39,088 nt of DNA from SZAS-103 sp964449135 (GTDB taxonomy: Bacteria > Pseudomonadota > Gammaproteobacteria > Xanthomonadales > Xanthomonadaceae), in assembly GCA_964449135.1 (NCBI GenBank), contig CAYUXZ010000027.1, positions 1 to 39,088 of the forward strand, written 5' to 3'. Shown here one piece after another: positions 24,934 to 35,132 of this stretch. The notes under the pieces are model-generated. The model did no database searches. It was given only the letters and a program-made list of their open reading frames with translations, and was not told where the DNA came from. Both the position numbers and the translations under genes were made by a program. Every line of letters starts with the position of its first letter. Within the stretch, counting starts at the first letter, position 1.

Positions 24934-25827
24934 TCAGGCGACGATCTGTTGCACGGGCGCGGCGGCGTCGCCGAGCGTGTCGCGCCATGCGAAATAATTG
25001 AATCCGAACACGACGGCATACAACACCAGCAGCAGCGCGAGGTAGATCGGTGCGACGACGACGATGGCCAGGATCGGGCTGATCAATCCGAATAGCACCG
25101 CGATCACGCCGATCACCAGGCCTATGACCAGCAGGAACAGCAGGCCCGCTACGCAAAGCGCGAGGTAGAACACGACGAAGGCGAGCAGGTTGCGCAGTGC
25201 CGCTGCGAATCCGTCGCCGACCGCGTTCAACGGCGACCGCGGCGCGAGCGCCGCCTGCGCCATCGCCAGGTTATGCGCCGTCCCCAGGGTCATCAGCACG
25301 ATGGTGAACACCGCGCACCACAGCACGATTCCGCTAGGTGCGGTCGGGAATACCGGAGGCGCTCCGTGTTTCGCGGTCAACACCACCTTGGCGAATTCGA
25401 CCAGGTAATTTTCACCGATCGCCGCATTCGCGGCGACGAACGCCGCCACGTTGATCAGCAGGAATGTGCATGCGACGGCGATCATGCGAACGGCCGCGTC
25501 GGGCTCGCGATACAACGCGAACACGTCGGTCGCGCGCGCCGCTTGTCCTTGCGCGCAGGCATGCACGAGGCGGTAGAAGCCGCCGACGACCGGCGCGAAC
25601 AGCAGGATGTTCGCCAGCGTGAAAAAGCCGAAGACGGCCAGGATCGTGTTCACCGACGCGGGCTGCAGGATCCTGAGCACGATCTGCTGCAGCACGGCCG
25701 GCACGAACGCGACGACCAGCACCAGCGCGGCGGCGCCGAGGATCGCATTGGGGTTCTTGCGCATGAGGCCGACCGCCGCATCGATCCACGAGAAGGGCGT
25801 GCCGAAGGAAATGCTTTTCGCGGTCAT
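24934..25827 (-). CDS. polytopic inner membrane protein (BPSS1780-like)
   Basis: A 297-residue membrane protein with about six hydrophobic segments: AILGAAALVLVVAFVPAV (near 30-46), NTILAVFGFFTLANILLFAP (near 60-80), two near 115-130 and 165-190, and a pair near 218-275. The opening (ISFGTPFSWIDAAVGLMRKNP) and the layout resemble the BPSS1780 family of unknown function; I hold that name loosely. No catalytic motif is visible. It converges with the RDD gene with 18 bases between stops. A 52-base gap separates it from the upstream amidotransferase gene on the same strand. Confidence 0.75.
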   Translation of the reverse strand: MTAKSISFGTPFSWIDAAVGLMRKNPNAILGAAALVLVVAFVPAVLQQIVLRILQPASVNTILAVFGFFTLANILLFAPVVGGFYRLVHACAQGQAARATDVFALYREPDAAVRMIAVACTFLLINVAAFVAANAAIGENYLVEFAKVVLTAKHGAPPVFPTAPSGIVLWCAVFTIVLMTLGTAHNLAMAQAALAPRSPLNAVGDGFAAALRNLLAFVVFYLALCVAGLLFLLVIGLVIGVIAVLFGLISPILAIVVVAPIYLALLLVLYAVVFGFNYFAWRDTLGDAAAPVQQIVA

Positions 25828-25879
25828 CGAGGATCCTCAGGTTTTATCTGGGTTGGGTACGGCGGTTCGCCAGGCTGCA

Positions 25880-26611
25880 TCAACCGGCGGCGAGCGTCTG
25901 CGCATGGCGCACGAATCGCCGCAGCACCTGGCGCGCGCGCGGCGCGGCGGTCACGGTGCGCTCGATCGCGGTGCGGTCGATTCCTTCGTGCAGCAGCTTC
26001 TCGTGGCGCGCGGCGATGTAGCCGCGCATGACCGCGGTATTGAACTCGGGGTGGAACTGCACGCCCCACGCGTTCCGTTTCCAGCGGAACGCATGGCAAC
26101 CGTCCTTGTCCGAACGCGCCAGTGCCACCGCTCCATCGGGCAGCTTCACGATCGTCTGCATGTGGGTGGCGTGCGCGTCGAAGGTCGGCGGATGGTCGCC
26201 GAACAGCGGATCATCGGCCGCGGCTTCCAGCCGCTCGATGCACACCGTACCGATCTCGCGCCCGACCGGATTCCAGCCGACTTCGCCACCGAGCGCATGC
26301 GCGAGCAACTGATGGCCGTAGCAGATCCCGAACAGCGGCAGTCCCGCGTGCGCGGCGTCGCGCAGCCAGTCGGCGCTGCGCTCGCTCCAGTCCAGCTTCT
26401 CGGTGACCATCGAAGCCGAGCCCGTGATCAGCGCGCCCGCATAACCGTCGCGCCGCGGCAACGCGTGGCCATCGATCACGCGACAGACCGCCGCGCGGTC
26501 GCGGTGCAGGCCCGCGGCGACGCGGATCCAGTGCGCGAACGAGCCGTGCCGCTTGAGCGACGGCGCCGGCGTGCCGGTTTCGATGATCAGGAAAGGTTTG
26601 CGGACGTGCAC
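25880..26611 (-). CDS. class I glutamine amidotransferase (GMP synthase-like domain)
   Basis: A 243-residue stand-alone glutamine amidotransferase that would release ammonia from glutamine. The nucleophile is Cys97 in FGICYGHQLLAHALGG, and His187 and Glu189 in VQFHPEF complete the triad. The oxyanion region GALITGSASMV is present. The acceptor substrate is unknown; such proteins act on purine, polyamine or other small molecules. I chose GTG at 26611, eight bases after the stop of the upstream ATPase gene, with GAAGGGTGAG just upstream. No ATG exists near the beginning of the domain. The pairing with the ATPase gene suggests one transcript, but no shared pathway is evident. Confidence 0.88.
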   Translation of the reverse strand: MHVRKPFLIIETGTPAPSLKRHGSFAHWIRVAAGLHRDRAAVCRVIDGHALPRRDGYAGALITGSASMVTEKLDWSERSADWLRDAAHAGLPLFGICYGHQLLAHALGGEVGWNPVGREIGTVCIERLEAAADDPLFGDHPPTFDAHATHMQTIVKLPDGAVALARSDKDGCHAFRWKRNAWGVQFHPEFNTAVMRGYIAARHEKLLHEGIDRTAIERTVTAAPRARQVLRRFVRHAQTLAAG

Positions 26612-26619
26612 GTTCGGGC

Positions 26620-28440
26620 TCACCCTTCGCGATGCGGCAGGATGGAAAGGACTTCCTCGACCGTGGTCAGGCCCTGCGCGATCTTCTCCGCGCCGGCCAG
26701 GCGCAGCGGGCGCATGCCCTCGCCGATCGCGGCGTGGGTGAACGCATCCAGTTCCATCTCGGGGCGGATCAGGCTGCGCAGCGTCGGCGAGATCGTGAGC
26801 ATCTCGTACAGACCCACGCGGCCGAAGAAACCGGTGTTGCGGCAATCCAGGCACCCCTTCGGGCCGAACGTGTGGGTCGGCACCGGCACCGGATGGTGGC
26901 GGTCGTGCAGCGCGTTCCATCCGGCTTCGTTCACCGGCGCCGGCTGCTTGCAATGCGGACACAGCGTGCGCACCAGCCGCTGCGCGAGCACGCCGTTGAG
27001 GGTCGAAGCGATCAGGTAATGCGGCACGCCCAGGTCGAGCAGGCGCGTGACCGCCGCCGGCGCGTCGTTCGTGTGCAGCGTCGAGAGCACGAGGTGTCCG
27101 GTCAGCGAAGCCTGCACCGCCATCTCCGCGGTTTCCAGGTCGCGGATCTCGCCGATCATGATGATGTCCGGGTCCTGCCGCAGCAGCGTGCGTACGCCCG
27201 CGGCGAAGGTCAGGTCAATCTGCGGATGCACCTGCATCTGGTTGAATTCGGTCGCGATCATCTCGATCGGATCCTCGACCGTGCACACGTTCACGTCCAT
27301 CGTCGCGAGCCGGCGCATCGCCGAATACAACGTCGTGGTCTTGCCTGATCCGGTCGGGCCGGTGACCAGCACGATGCCATGCGGGCGCTGCACGAGATCG
27401 TTCCACGCCGCTGCCTCGCTCGCATCGAAACCGAGCTGCTCGAGATTCTTGAACGCGGTGTCCGGATCGAAGATGCGCATCACGCACTTCTCGCCGAACG
27501 CGGTGGGCATCGTCGAAAGCCGCATCTCGAATTCGCGCCCGCCGGGCGAGCGCGTCTTGATGCGGCCGTCCTGCGGGCGCCGCCGTTCGGCGAGGTCCAT
27601 CCGGCCGAGCACCTTGATGCGGCTGACCACGCCGACCATCACCGGCGTCGGCATCTCGTAGACCTTGTGCAGCAGGCCGTCGATGCGGAAGCGGATGCGG
27701 CTGATTTCGCGGCGCGGCTCGAGGTGGATGTCGGAGGCGCGCTGCTCGTAGGCGTATTGCAGCAGCCAATCCACGATGTGCACGATGTGGCGGTCGTCGG
27801 CGCCGACTTCGCCCGCGCGGCCGAGTTCAACGAGCTGCTCGAAGCTCGGCATCCCGGTATCGCTCTGACGGACATCCTTCGCGCCGCGCACCGAGCGGGT
27901 GACGCCGAAGAACTCCATCGTGTAGCGGTTCAGATCCAGTGGATTGATCACGACCAGATCGATCTCGCGGCGCAGCAGGTTGCGCAGGTCCGGCATCCAA
28001 TCCACGTCCAGCGGCTCGCTGGTCGCGATCGTCACGCGATCGGCGCGCACTTCGACCGGCAGGATACGGTGGCGATGCGCGTAAGCGTGCGAGACGACGC
28101 CGGTGACCGATGGCACGTCGATCTTGGTCGGATCGATGCGCAAGTACGGCAGTCCGGTTTCCTGCGCCAGCCATTCGGAGAGGCGCTCCAGGCTCAGTTC
28201 GACGCCGGCCGGCCGCGTGCCGGGAATTTTGAGGTTCGCGAGCAGGATCAGCGGATGCACATCGACCGTGTGCCGGCCCTCGCGCGCCGCGGCACCGGCG
28301 CGCGCGGCGTCGGCCGCCGCGATCATCCCGTCCTCGACCAGTGCGAGCAACAGGCGGTCCAGATGCAAGCGTCCCGCCGGCAAGTGGCGCGCGCGCGGCA
28401 CGACATGCAAGGCAGGCTCGGCGGGCAGGACGTTTTTCAA
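26620..28440 (-). CDS. GspE/PilB-type secretion ATPase (orphan)
   Basis: A 606-residue hexameric-type ATPase of the type II secretion / type IV pilus family. An MshEN-like N-terminal domain covers about 30-190 (GLPYLRIDPTKIDV and RHRILPVEVRADRVTIATS). Walker A is GPTGSGKTTTLYSAM near 360-374, the Asp box and Walker B are around 415-450 (PDIIMIGEIRDLETAEMAV), and the His box is LSTLHTNDAPAAVTRL. The zinc site has CPHCKQP and CLDCRNTGFFGR. No gsp or pil partner genes lie in the window, so it must act in trans or with genes elsewhere. Start ATG 28440 is the first in frame and divergent from glyQ with 51 bases between. Confidence 0.93.
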   Translation of the reverse strand: MKNVLPAEPALHVVPRARHLPAGRLHLDRLLLALVEDGMIAAADAARAGAAAREGRHTVDVHPLILLANLKIPGTRPAGVELSLERLSEWLAQETGLPYLRIDPTKIDVPSVTGVVSHAYAHRHRILPVEVRADRVTIATSEPLDVDWMPDLRNLLRREIDLVVINPLDLNRYTMEFFGVTRSVRGAKDVRQSDTGMPSFEQLVELGRAGEVGADDRHIVHIVDWLLQYAYEQRASDIHLEPRREISRIRFRIDGLLHKVYEMPTPVMVGVVSRIKVLGRMDLAERRRPQDGRIKTRSPGGREFEMRLSTMPTAFGEKCVMRIFDPDTAFKNLEQLGFDASEAAAWNDLVQRPHGIVLVTGPTGSGKTTTLYSAMRRLATMDVNVCTVEDPIEMIATEFNQMQVHPQIDLTFAAGVRTLLRQDPDIIMIGEIRDLETAEMAVQASLTGHLVLSTLHTNDAPAAVTRLLDLGVPHYLIASTLNGVLAQRLVRTLCPHCKQPAPVNEAGWNALHDRHHPVPVPTHTFGPKGCLDCRNTGFFGRVGLYEMLTISPTLRSLIRPEMELDAFTHAAIGEGMRPLRLAGAEKIAQGLTTVEEVLSILPHREG

Positions 28441-28491
28441 GATCGCGTCGGATCGTGCGCAGGGGCGTGGCGGCTATACTAGCGTCTTTCA

Positions 28492-29435
<944 letters not shown>

Positions 29436-29439
<4 letters not shown>

Positions 29440-31607
29440 ACACGCACGCGTCCCTGCTGATCGAACTGGGCGCCGAGGAGCTGCCGGTCAAGGCGCTTCC
29501 CGAACTCGCGCAAGCGTTCTTCGACGGCGTGCTCGCCGGACTTTCCAAACGCGGCATCGCGTTCGAACGCGGCGACGCGAAGCCGTTGTACACGCCGCGA
29601 CGGCTCGCGGTGTCGCTGAATGAAGTCGCGCTCGAACAACCCGAGCAGCGTAGCGAGGTGTTCGGTCCCTATCTGAATGTCGCGCTTGACGCGAACGGCC
29701 AGCCCACGCCCGCGCTGAGGGGTTTCGCGCAGAAGAACGGCGTCGAGGTAACGCAACTCGAACGCACGTCCGACGCGAAAGGCGAGCGCTTCGTCGCGCG
29801 CAGCGTCAAGCCAGGCGCGCGCACGGAATCGTTGCTTGCCGATATCGTGCTCGAGGCGATCGCCGCGATGCCGATCCCCAAGCCGATGCGCTGGGGCAAT
29901 CACGACTACGCGTTCGCGCGGCCGGTGCACTGGCTGGTGATGCTGCTCGGCGATGCCGTCGTGGATGCCGAGGTGTTCGGCGTGCGCGCCGACCGCATGA
30001 GCCGCGGCCATCGCTTCCATCATCCCGGGCCGGTCTGGATCGGGTCGCCCGAGGAGTACGTCGAAGCGCTGCGCGGCGTGCAAGTACTCGCCGACCCGGA
30101 CGAGCGCCGCGCGCGTGTCCGCACCGAAGTCGATGCGGCGGCGAAGCGCGTTGACGGATTCGCGCGCGTCTCCGACAGCCTCGTCGAGGAAGTGAACTGC
30201 CTCGTCGAGTGGCCGAACGCGGTGCTGTGCGGGTTCGAGCGCGAATTCCTGCGCGTGCCGCACGAAGCGCTGATCTCGACGATGGAAACCAACCAGAAGT
30301 TCTTCCCGGTGCTCAACGACGAGCACCGCATGACCGAGCATTTCGTCGGCATCGCCAACATCGACAGCACCAATCCGGCCGAAGTGCGCAAGGGCTACGA
30401 GCGCGTGATCCGCCCGCGCTTCGCCGACGCGCAGTTCTTCTTCGACGAAGACATCAAACAGGGCCTGGACGCGATGCGCGAAGGGCTGGCGACGGTGACC
30501 TACCAGCAGAAGCTCGGCAGTTATGCGGACAAGACCGCGCGCGTGGCGGCGCTTGCCGAAGCGATCGCGAAGGAAGTCGGCGTCGATCCGGCGCAGGCAC
30601 GCCGAGCCGCCGAGCTGTCCAAGGCCGACCTGCAATCGCGCATGGTCAACGAGTTTCCCGAATTGCAGGGCATCGCCGGACGCTACTACGCGAGCGCCGC
30701 CGGCGAGTCGGGCGAAGTCTCCGATGCTATCGACCAAGCGTACATGCCGCGATTCGCGGGCGATGCGATCGCGCCGTCGAAGCTCGGACAGGTGCTCGCG
30801 ATCGCCGATCGCCTCGACACGCTCGCGGGCGGTTTCGCCGCGGGACTCAAGCCGACGGGCAACAAAGATCCGTTTGGGCTTCGTCGCAATGCATTGGGGC
30901 TCGCGAGGACCATCATCGAAGGCTCGATCGAACTCGACCTGCCTGCGTTGATTGCGTCGGCCCAAGACGCGGTTGCATTCGCAAAGACCGTACAGTCATC
31001 CCGCGAGCGTCGAGAGGCCGCCGATGTGGCTCGCGTGGCTGGCGTGCAAGTTGTCGGGGCGATACCGATTGTAGGTGGGACGACGTTTGCCGAACGCGAG
31101 GAGCTGACGGACTTCATTCTCGACCGCCTGCGCAGCTACTTCGCCGACCAGGAATTCACCCCGCAGCAGTTCGACGCGGTCGCCGAACTGCGTCCGGCTT
31201 CGTTGCTGGACTTCGACCGTCGCCTGAAAGCCATCCGTGAATTCGCGAAGCTCCCCGAAGCCGACGCGCTCGCCGCGGCGAACAAGCGCATCCGCAACAT
31301 CCTGAAGAAATCGGCGGATGCGATTCCCGCGACGGTCGATCCGTCGCTGTTCGAGGGCGATGCCGAACGCGCGCTGTTCGCGGCGGTGGATGTCGCGATC
31401 GTGGAAACCGACCCGCTACTCGCCGCCCGCGACTACGTCGGCGCGCTGACGCGGCTCGCCGAACTGCGTCCGCGGGTGGATGCCTTCTTCGACGGCGTGA
31501 TGGTGAACGTCGAGGACGCGCGCATCCGCAGCAACCGGCTCGCGCTGCTCCAGCGCCTCGCCGATCGCCTCGGCTGCGTCGCGGCGATCGAACACCTCTC
31601 GATCTGA
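29436..31607 (+). CDS. glyS: glycyl-tRNA synthetase beta subunit, with an extra internal segment
   Basis: tRNA-binding partner of GlyQ. 723 residues against 689 in E. coli. The N-terminus SLLIELGAEELPVKALPEL, the block METNQKFFPV, the KADLQSRMVNEFPELQGIAG region, DPFGLRRNALGLAR and the C-terminal AANKRIRNILKKS are typical. Between SAQDAV and TDFILDRL, about residues 511-545, there are roughly 30 more residues than in E. coli, reading FAKTVQSSRERREAADVARV and AGVQVVGAIPIVGGTTFAER. The reading frame is kept. ATG at 29436 overlaps the glyQ stop, so translation is coupled. Confidence 0.96.
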
Positions 31608-31627
31608 TTCACCTTCCGCACAAGAAA

Positions 31628-31651
31628 GAAGCCGCCCTTGCGGGCGGCTTC
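31628..31651 (-). terminator. intrinsic terminator between glyS and the esterase gene
   Basis: GAAGCCGCCC (31628-31637) and GGGCGGCTTC (31642-31651) form a perfect ten-base stem with the loop TTGC. Read on the minus strand it is followed by TTTCTTGTG, a fair U tract, so it best terminates the esterase gene, whose stop lies 32 bases away. On the plus strand no T tract follows, but the strong stem may still help end glyS transcripts. Confidence 0.8.
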
Positions 31652-31683
31652 GTGATGACGCTTGGCGTTTCAGGCGATCGCGA

Positions 31684-33591
31684 TCAGAACGACCACTTGA
31701 TGCCGATGTTGCCGCTGTCCACGCGCTGCGTGGAGTTGCCGAACAGGCCGTTGTAGGCGACGTAACCCACGAGGTTGTTGCCGAACTCGGCCGACACGCC
31801 CAGTTCCGCGCTCCACCAGTCCGAATCCGGCAGGTAGCCCGGCAGGTTGAAGGTGCCGTTGAGCGTGGCCAGGCCCGCGGTGACGTTGCGCGCGTTCGCG
31901 TCGGACTCGTGCTCGTAGGCGACGCGGCCGAACGGATGCCAGTTGGTGTCGAACAGCTTGCTGTCGCCCGAGAGCTGCCAGCCGATCTTGTACACGGTGG
32001 AATTGCGGCTCTGGCGGCCGAACGCCATCGTGCTGCTGTCGCTACCCTTCTCGATGTAGCTGTCCACGCGCACGTGCTGGTGGTTCACGCTGCCGAACGG
32101 GCCGGACTTGATGCCGCCCCAGTCGAACCAGTAGCCGCCGGCGAGCTCGATTGCAGTGTGCGATCCGCCGGTGTCGCCGGTTTCCATGCGCGTGGCCGCG
32201 CCGAGCTTGAACACGCGTTGCACGTCGTTGAAGTTGAGCTGGCCGATGCCCGCCTGCGCGGAAACGTACCAGTCCGGCGAATGCCACAGCGCGTAGGCAC
32301 TCATGAACGGTTCGGTGTTGCGGTAACCGCCGCCGCCGCCGAACGACGCGTCCTGGTAGCCGATGCTGGTCGCGCCGCCGAGCGAAACCATATCGTTGAC
32401 CGCGTAGTCGCCGCCGATCGTCAGGGTGTAGTTGTCACTGCTGGTGCGCGGCGAGTTCACCGTCGCGTCGAAGCGCTGGTGGCCGTAGTCGAAATCGGCG
32501 AAGGTGCGCAGGCTGCCGCTCTGGCGCGCGCGGCCCATGTCGGCCTGCATCTGCGCGTTCACCACGCGGCTCTGCGCATCGAACACCTGCAGCGGCGCTT
32601 CGCCGAGCATGGACACCTGGCCGGGCGCCGAAAGTTCGGCGAGTACGTATTGCGCAATCAGCGCGTGGGCGCCGCCGGTCGGATGCACGCCGTCGGCGAA
32701 GGCGTAGCTCAGGTTGGTGCCCGCCGCGTAGGTGTAGGGCAGGCCCGAGCCAGCCGGACCGCAGGCCACTGAACTCGGCGCACCACCGATGCCAGGGCCC
32801 GTGCTGCAGGCCGGCGCGGTGACGTTGCTGAAGCCATACGCGGAGGGATTGGCCAGGATTTCGTTGAACAGTCCGAAGGCGTCCACCGCGATCACGCCGG
32901 TCTTGCCGGACAGGCCCGCGTTGAGTTCGCCGTTGTACAGCAGGGTGAGGCTGGTGACGGAAGACTGGAACGGCGTGCCGCGGAACTCCGGCGTGGCACC
33001 GATGTTGGGCAGGTTGAAGACGATGACGTGCTGCGCGCCCGCCGCGGTGAGCTGGCCGACCTGCGCGGCGGCAAGCTGGCCGTCCGCGGCGACGTTGGCG
33101 GCCGCCTGTTGCGATGTGATGAACCCGCCGCCGACGGCTTCGAGATTGCCGAAGATGTCGTTGGCGCCGCCCCAGTAGCTGATCAGGCCGTTCGCATTCG
33201 CGTGGCCGCCGTTCGCGGCGAGATACTGCGCGATCTGCGTGCTCAGGCGCGGCACAGCAGGATTCTCGCAGGGACCGTTGCCCACGCAGGCGCCGCCCCA
33301 GGCGAAATCAGTGCCATGGGTGAAGGACGGATCGGCGGAAAGACCGAACGCGCTGGCGATGAGCTGCGCGGTGACCGGATCGGGATTGGTGGTGAAGCTG
33401 TTGCCGGCCGGAAGCGGTGCGCCTTGAGTGCCGCCGGAGGCTTGAAACAGTGCGGCCTCGTAAGCGGCGATATTGCCGGAGTCGCTGAGGCTGTCGCCGA
33501 TCGCGACGAACTGGTCGAACTGTTGTGCTTGTGCGCTGGTGGAAACGATGGCCAGCGCGACGGCACTGGCGAGCAGACGGATGCGGGGCAT
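31684..33591 (-). CDS. GDSL-esterase autotransporter (EstA-like)
   Basis: A 635-residue type Va autotransporter with a lipase/esterase passenger displayed on the cell surface. Residues 1-22 form the signal peptide (ALAIVSTSAQA). The SGNH/GDSL hydrolase follows: nucleophile Ser34 in AIGDSLSDSGN, block III GGAND with Asn144, and block V with Asp300 and His303 in DGVHPTGG. The C-terminal domain, about 360-635, is a 12-stranded-type beta barrel ending in GIKWSF with the terminal phenylalanine needed for outer membrane insertion. The start has AGGAG nine bases upstream (33599-33603). A small hairpin (GCCAGC/GCTGGC, 33658-33674) lies in the leader. A terminator sits just downstream. Confidence 0.94.
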   Translation of the reverse strand: MPRIRLLASAVALAIVSTSAQAQQFDQFVAIGDSLSDSGNIAAYEAALFQASGGTQGAPLPAGNSFTTNPDPVTAQLIASAFGLSADPSFTHGTDFAWGGACVGNGPCENPAVPRLSTQIAQYLAANGGHANANGLISYWGGANDIFGNLEAVGGGFITSQQAAANVAADGQLAAAQVGQLTAAGAQHVIVFNLPNIGATPEFRGTPFQSSVTSLTLLYNGELNAGLSGKTGVIAVDAFGLFNEILANPSAYGFSNVTAPACSTGPGIGGAPSSVACGPAGSGLPYTYAAGTNLSYAFADGVHPTGGAHALIAQYVLAELSAPGQVSMLGEAPLQVFDAQSRVVNAQMQADMGRARQSGSLRTFADFDYGHQRFDATVNSPRTSSDNYTLTIGGDYAVNDMVSLGGATSIGYQDASFGGGGGYRNTEPFMSAYALWHSPDWYVSAQAGIGQLNFNDVQRVFKLGAATRMETGDTGGSHTAIELAGGYWFDWGGIKSGPFGSVNHQHVRVDSYIEKGSDSSTMAFGRQSRNSTVYKIGWQLSGDSKLFDTNWHPFGRVAYEHESDANARNVTAGLATLNGTFNLPGYLPDSDWWSAELGVSAEFGNNLVGYVAYNGLFGNSTQRVDSGNIGIKWSF

Positions 33592-33745
33592 GGGTGGACT
33601 CCTGGGGAAAAGCGGATTTCGGACTGGTCTTGGTCGGCCGGCGGACGGCGCAAACCCGCCAGCCCAACGCTGGCTAACGGAATCCTAATACAACCCGGAT
33701 TCGACCGCACTAGGCCGTATGGCGCCCTCGGACAGCCTGGGATGT

Positions 33746-34453
33746 TCAGTCCGTGCAGGCCTCGGCGGGATGGCAGAAGTCAATCGTTTGCTCGCGGCCG
33801 AAAACGCTTTCGAATCCTGCGTAGGGCATTGGCGACTTGTGGATGGCGCGTTCCACGGCGGCTCTTGCCTGGGCGTCGAACGGGCAATCGGTGAATTGCG
33901 CGGACACCACTTCGCCGCCGGGATTCTGCATCAACTCGACCTTGCAGTGTGTCCCGGCAGGTGCGTGTGACGTATCCCAATTGGCATTGGCCACCGAGGT
34001 CAAGGCAGCGCGATACATACCGAGCAAGCCCGATGGTTCGGAGAGATCTCGCTTAACTGCGACAACAGGCGACTGACTCGGCTGCGCTGAGCCAGTTGTT
34101 GCATTCGGAAAGTTCTTGGGCTGCGCTGGTTGAGCGTCGGGCTCATTGCTTGGCGTGACCTTGCTGACCACATCGGTTGGCTGTGGATCCTCGCGCTTGG
34201 TTACTTCTTGAGTTTCGCGTTGGTCGCTCTGCGGACGGAGCGGCTCACGATGTGGACCGCTAATGACAATCACCGCGCGAAGTTCGCTAGCACCACTACT
34301 CGCATATGCAACGATTTGATCCGGCGGCGCGAGCATGATCTGTGCGAAGATCAATGCGTGCGCCAGGATGACGATCGCAAAAGCAACAACGCGATCTCCT
34401 GACACATCGCGTGTTGCCGGCCGCAACGGCCTGATTTTCTGCAATGGGATCAT
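33746..34453 (-). CDS. TolA/TonB-like envelope protein
   Basis: A 235-residue protein with one N-terminal membrane helix (about 21-41, RVVAFAIVILAHALIFAQIM), a Pro/Glu/Gln-rich periplasmic linker (about 70-130) and a small C-terminal domain (about 145-235). The C-terminal domain (NANWDTSHAPAG, CKVELMQNPGGEVVSAQF, and MPYAGFESVFGRE) resembles the TolA/TonB C-terminal fold, with a likely disulfide between cysteines in THCKVE and FTDCPF. Such proteins span the periplasm and couple inner-membrane energy to outer-membrane partners. There is no Shine-Dalgarno at ATG 34453. No exbBD or tolQR is nearby. Composition is less GC-rich than in the core genes. Confidence 0.75.
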   Translation of the reverse strand: MIPLQKIRPLRPATRDVSGDRVVAFAIVILAHALIFAQIMLAPPDQIVAYASSGASELRAVIVISGPHREPLRPQSDQRETQEVTKREDPQPTDVVSKVTPSNEPDAQPAQPKNFPNATTGSAQPSQSPVVAVKRDLSEPSGLLGMYRAALTSVANANWDTSHAPAGTHCKVELMQNPGGEVVSAQFTDCPFDAQARAAVERAIHKSPMPYAGFESVFGREQTIDFCHPAEACTD

Positions 34454-34627
34454 GCGGCGATTGGGGGAATGGCCCTGACGGCGTCATTGCGCATGGCCGC
34501 GGTGTGCGGAAGCGGAAGGCATATCTGTCCTAACCAAGACTTGATCTGACGGACATGCCGACTAGGCGACCTTCGTCAGCCACTGAGTGTGCACAGGAAA
34601 ACTGAGGTCTGCTCCCTGTTTTCCAGA

Positions 34628-35080
34628 TTACAGATCCTGTGATTCACGCTTGCGCCAGTAAAAATATTTCGCAATATCAATGCCGGCGAATAGCGAAAAC
34701 AATTCATTTATAGCGGCTAATTTGGTGCTGAATGAGTGGATGCTAATACTAAAAATTAGATATCCGAACATGACCAGCAGAAAAGCCCACAAAAACGCAT
34801 CAAAAAATCTTATAGGATGGCCTAGACGGGAATTCAATTTCGAATGGATTTGGAGCACATTTTTGTCAGATTCTTCTTTGCCCTTGATCAACCCCACAAT
34901 AATAAAGGCAGCAAGACCTGTGACAAATGGAAACACTACATACTGACCATAAATACTGACTTTCCAGTCTGATTGAATGATCACATATAGTGATGAGACG
35001 GTAAAGAAAAGCAGGTTGCCGAGCCCCATCACAAGAAAGGAGGTGCTTAAGGACGACAGACTCTGCTGCTTATCAGCCAT
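34628..35080 (-). CDS. small four-helix membrane protein, candidate immunity to the adjacent RHS tip
   Basis: A 150-residue protein I do not recognise. Hydrophobic segments lie at about 14-35, 44-65, 92-114 and, weaker, 121-140. A lysine/glutamate-rich loop covers 66-91, and the C-terminus is charged (WRKRESQDL). It begins with ATG at 35080, 52 bases after the RHS stop on the same strand; the open frame extends upstream into the RHS gene, but that part is shadow. DNA here is strikingly AT-rich. Position immediately downstream of an RHS gene, small size and odd composition are the signature of immunity genes of polymorphic toxins. That role is inferred, not seen. No strong ribosome site is present. 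Confidence 0.7.
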   Translation of the reverse strand: MADKQQSLSSLSTSFLVMGLGNLLFFTVSSLYVIIQSDWKVSIYGQYVVFPFVTGLAAFIIVGLIKGKEESDKNVLQIHSKLNSRLGHPIRFFDAFLWAFLLVMFGYLIFSISIHSFSTKLAAINELFSLFAGIDIAKYFYWRKRESQDL

Positions 35081-35088
35081 AATACTTG

Positions 35089-35105
35089 GTCGTGAGTCCC
35101 ACGAC
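35089..35105 (-). promoter_or_regulatory. short hairpin between the RHS stop and the putative immunity start
   Basis: GTCGTG and CACGAC (35089-35094 and 35100-35105) are perfect inverted six-base arms with a five-base loop, starting eight bases before the ATG at 35080. It has no T tract, so it is not a clear terminator. It could affect translation of the small gene or act as a processing site. It may also be chance. Confidence 0.3.
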
Positions 35106-35132
35106 TTAACACTGTCGAATAAAGGCAACTTT

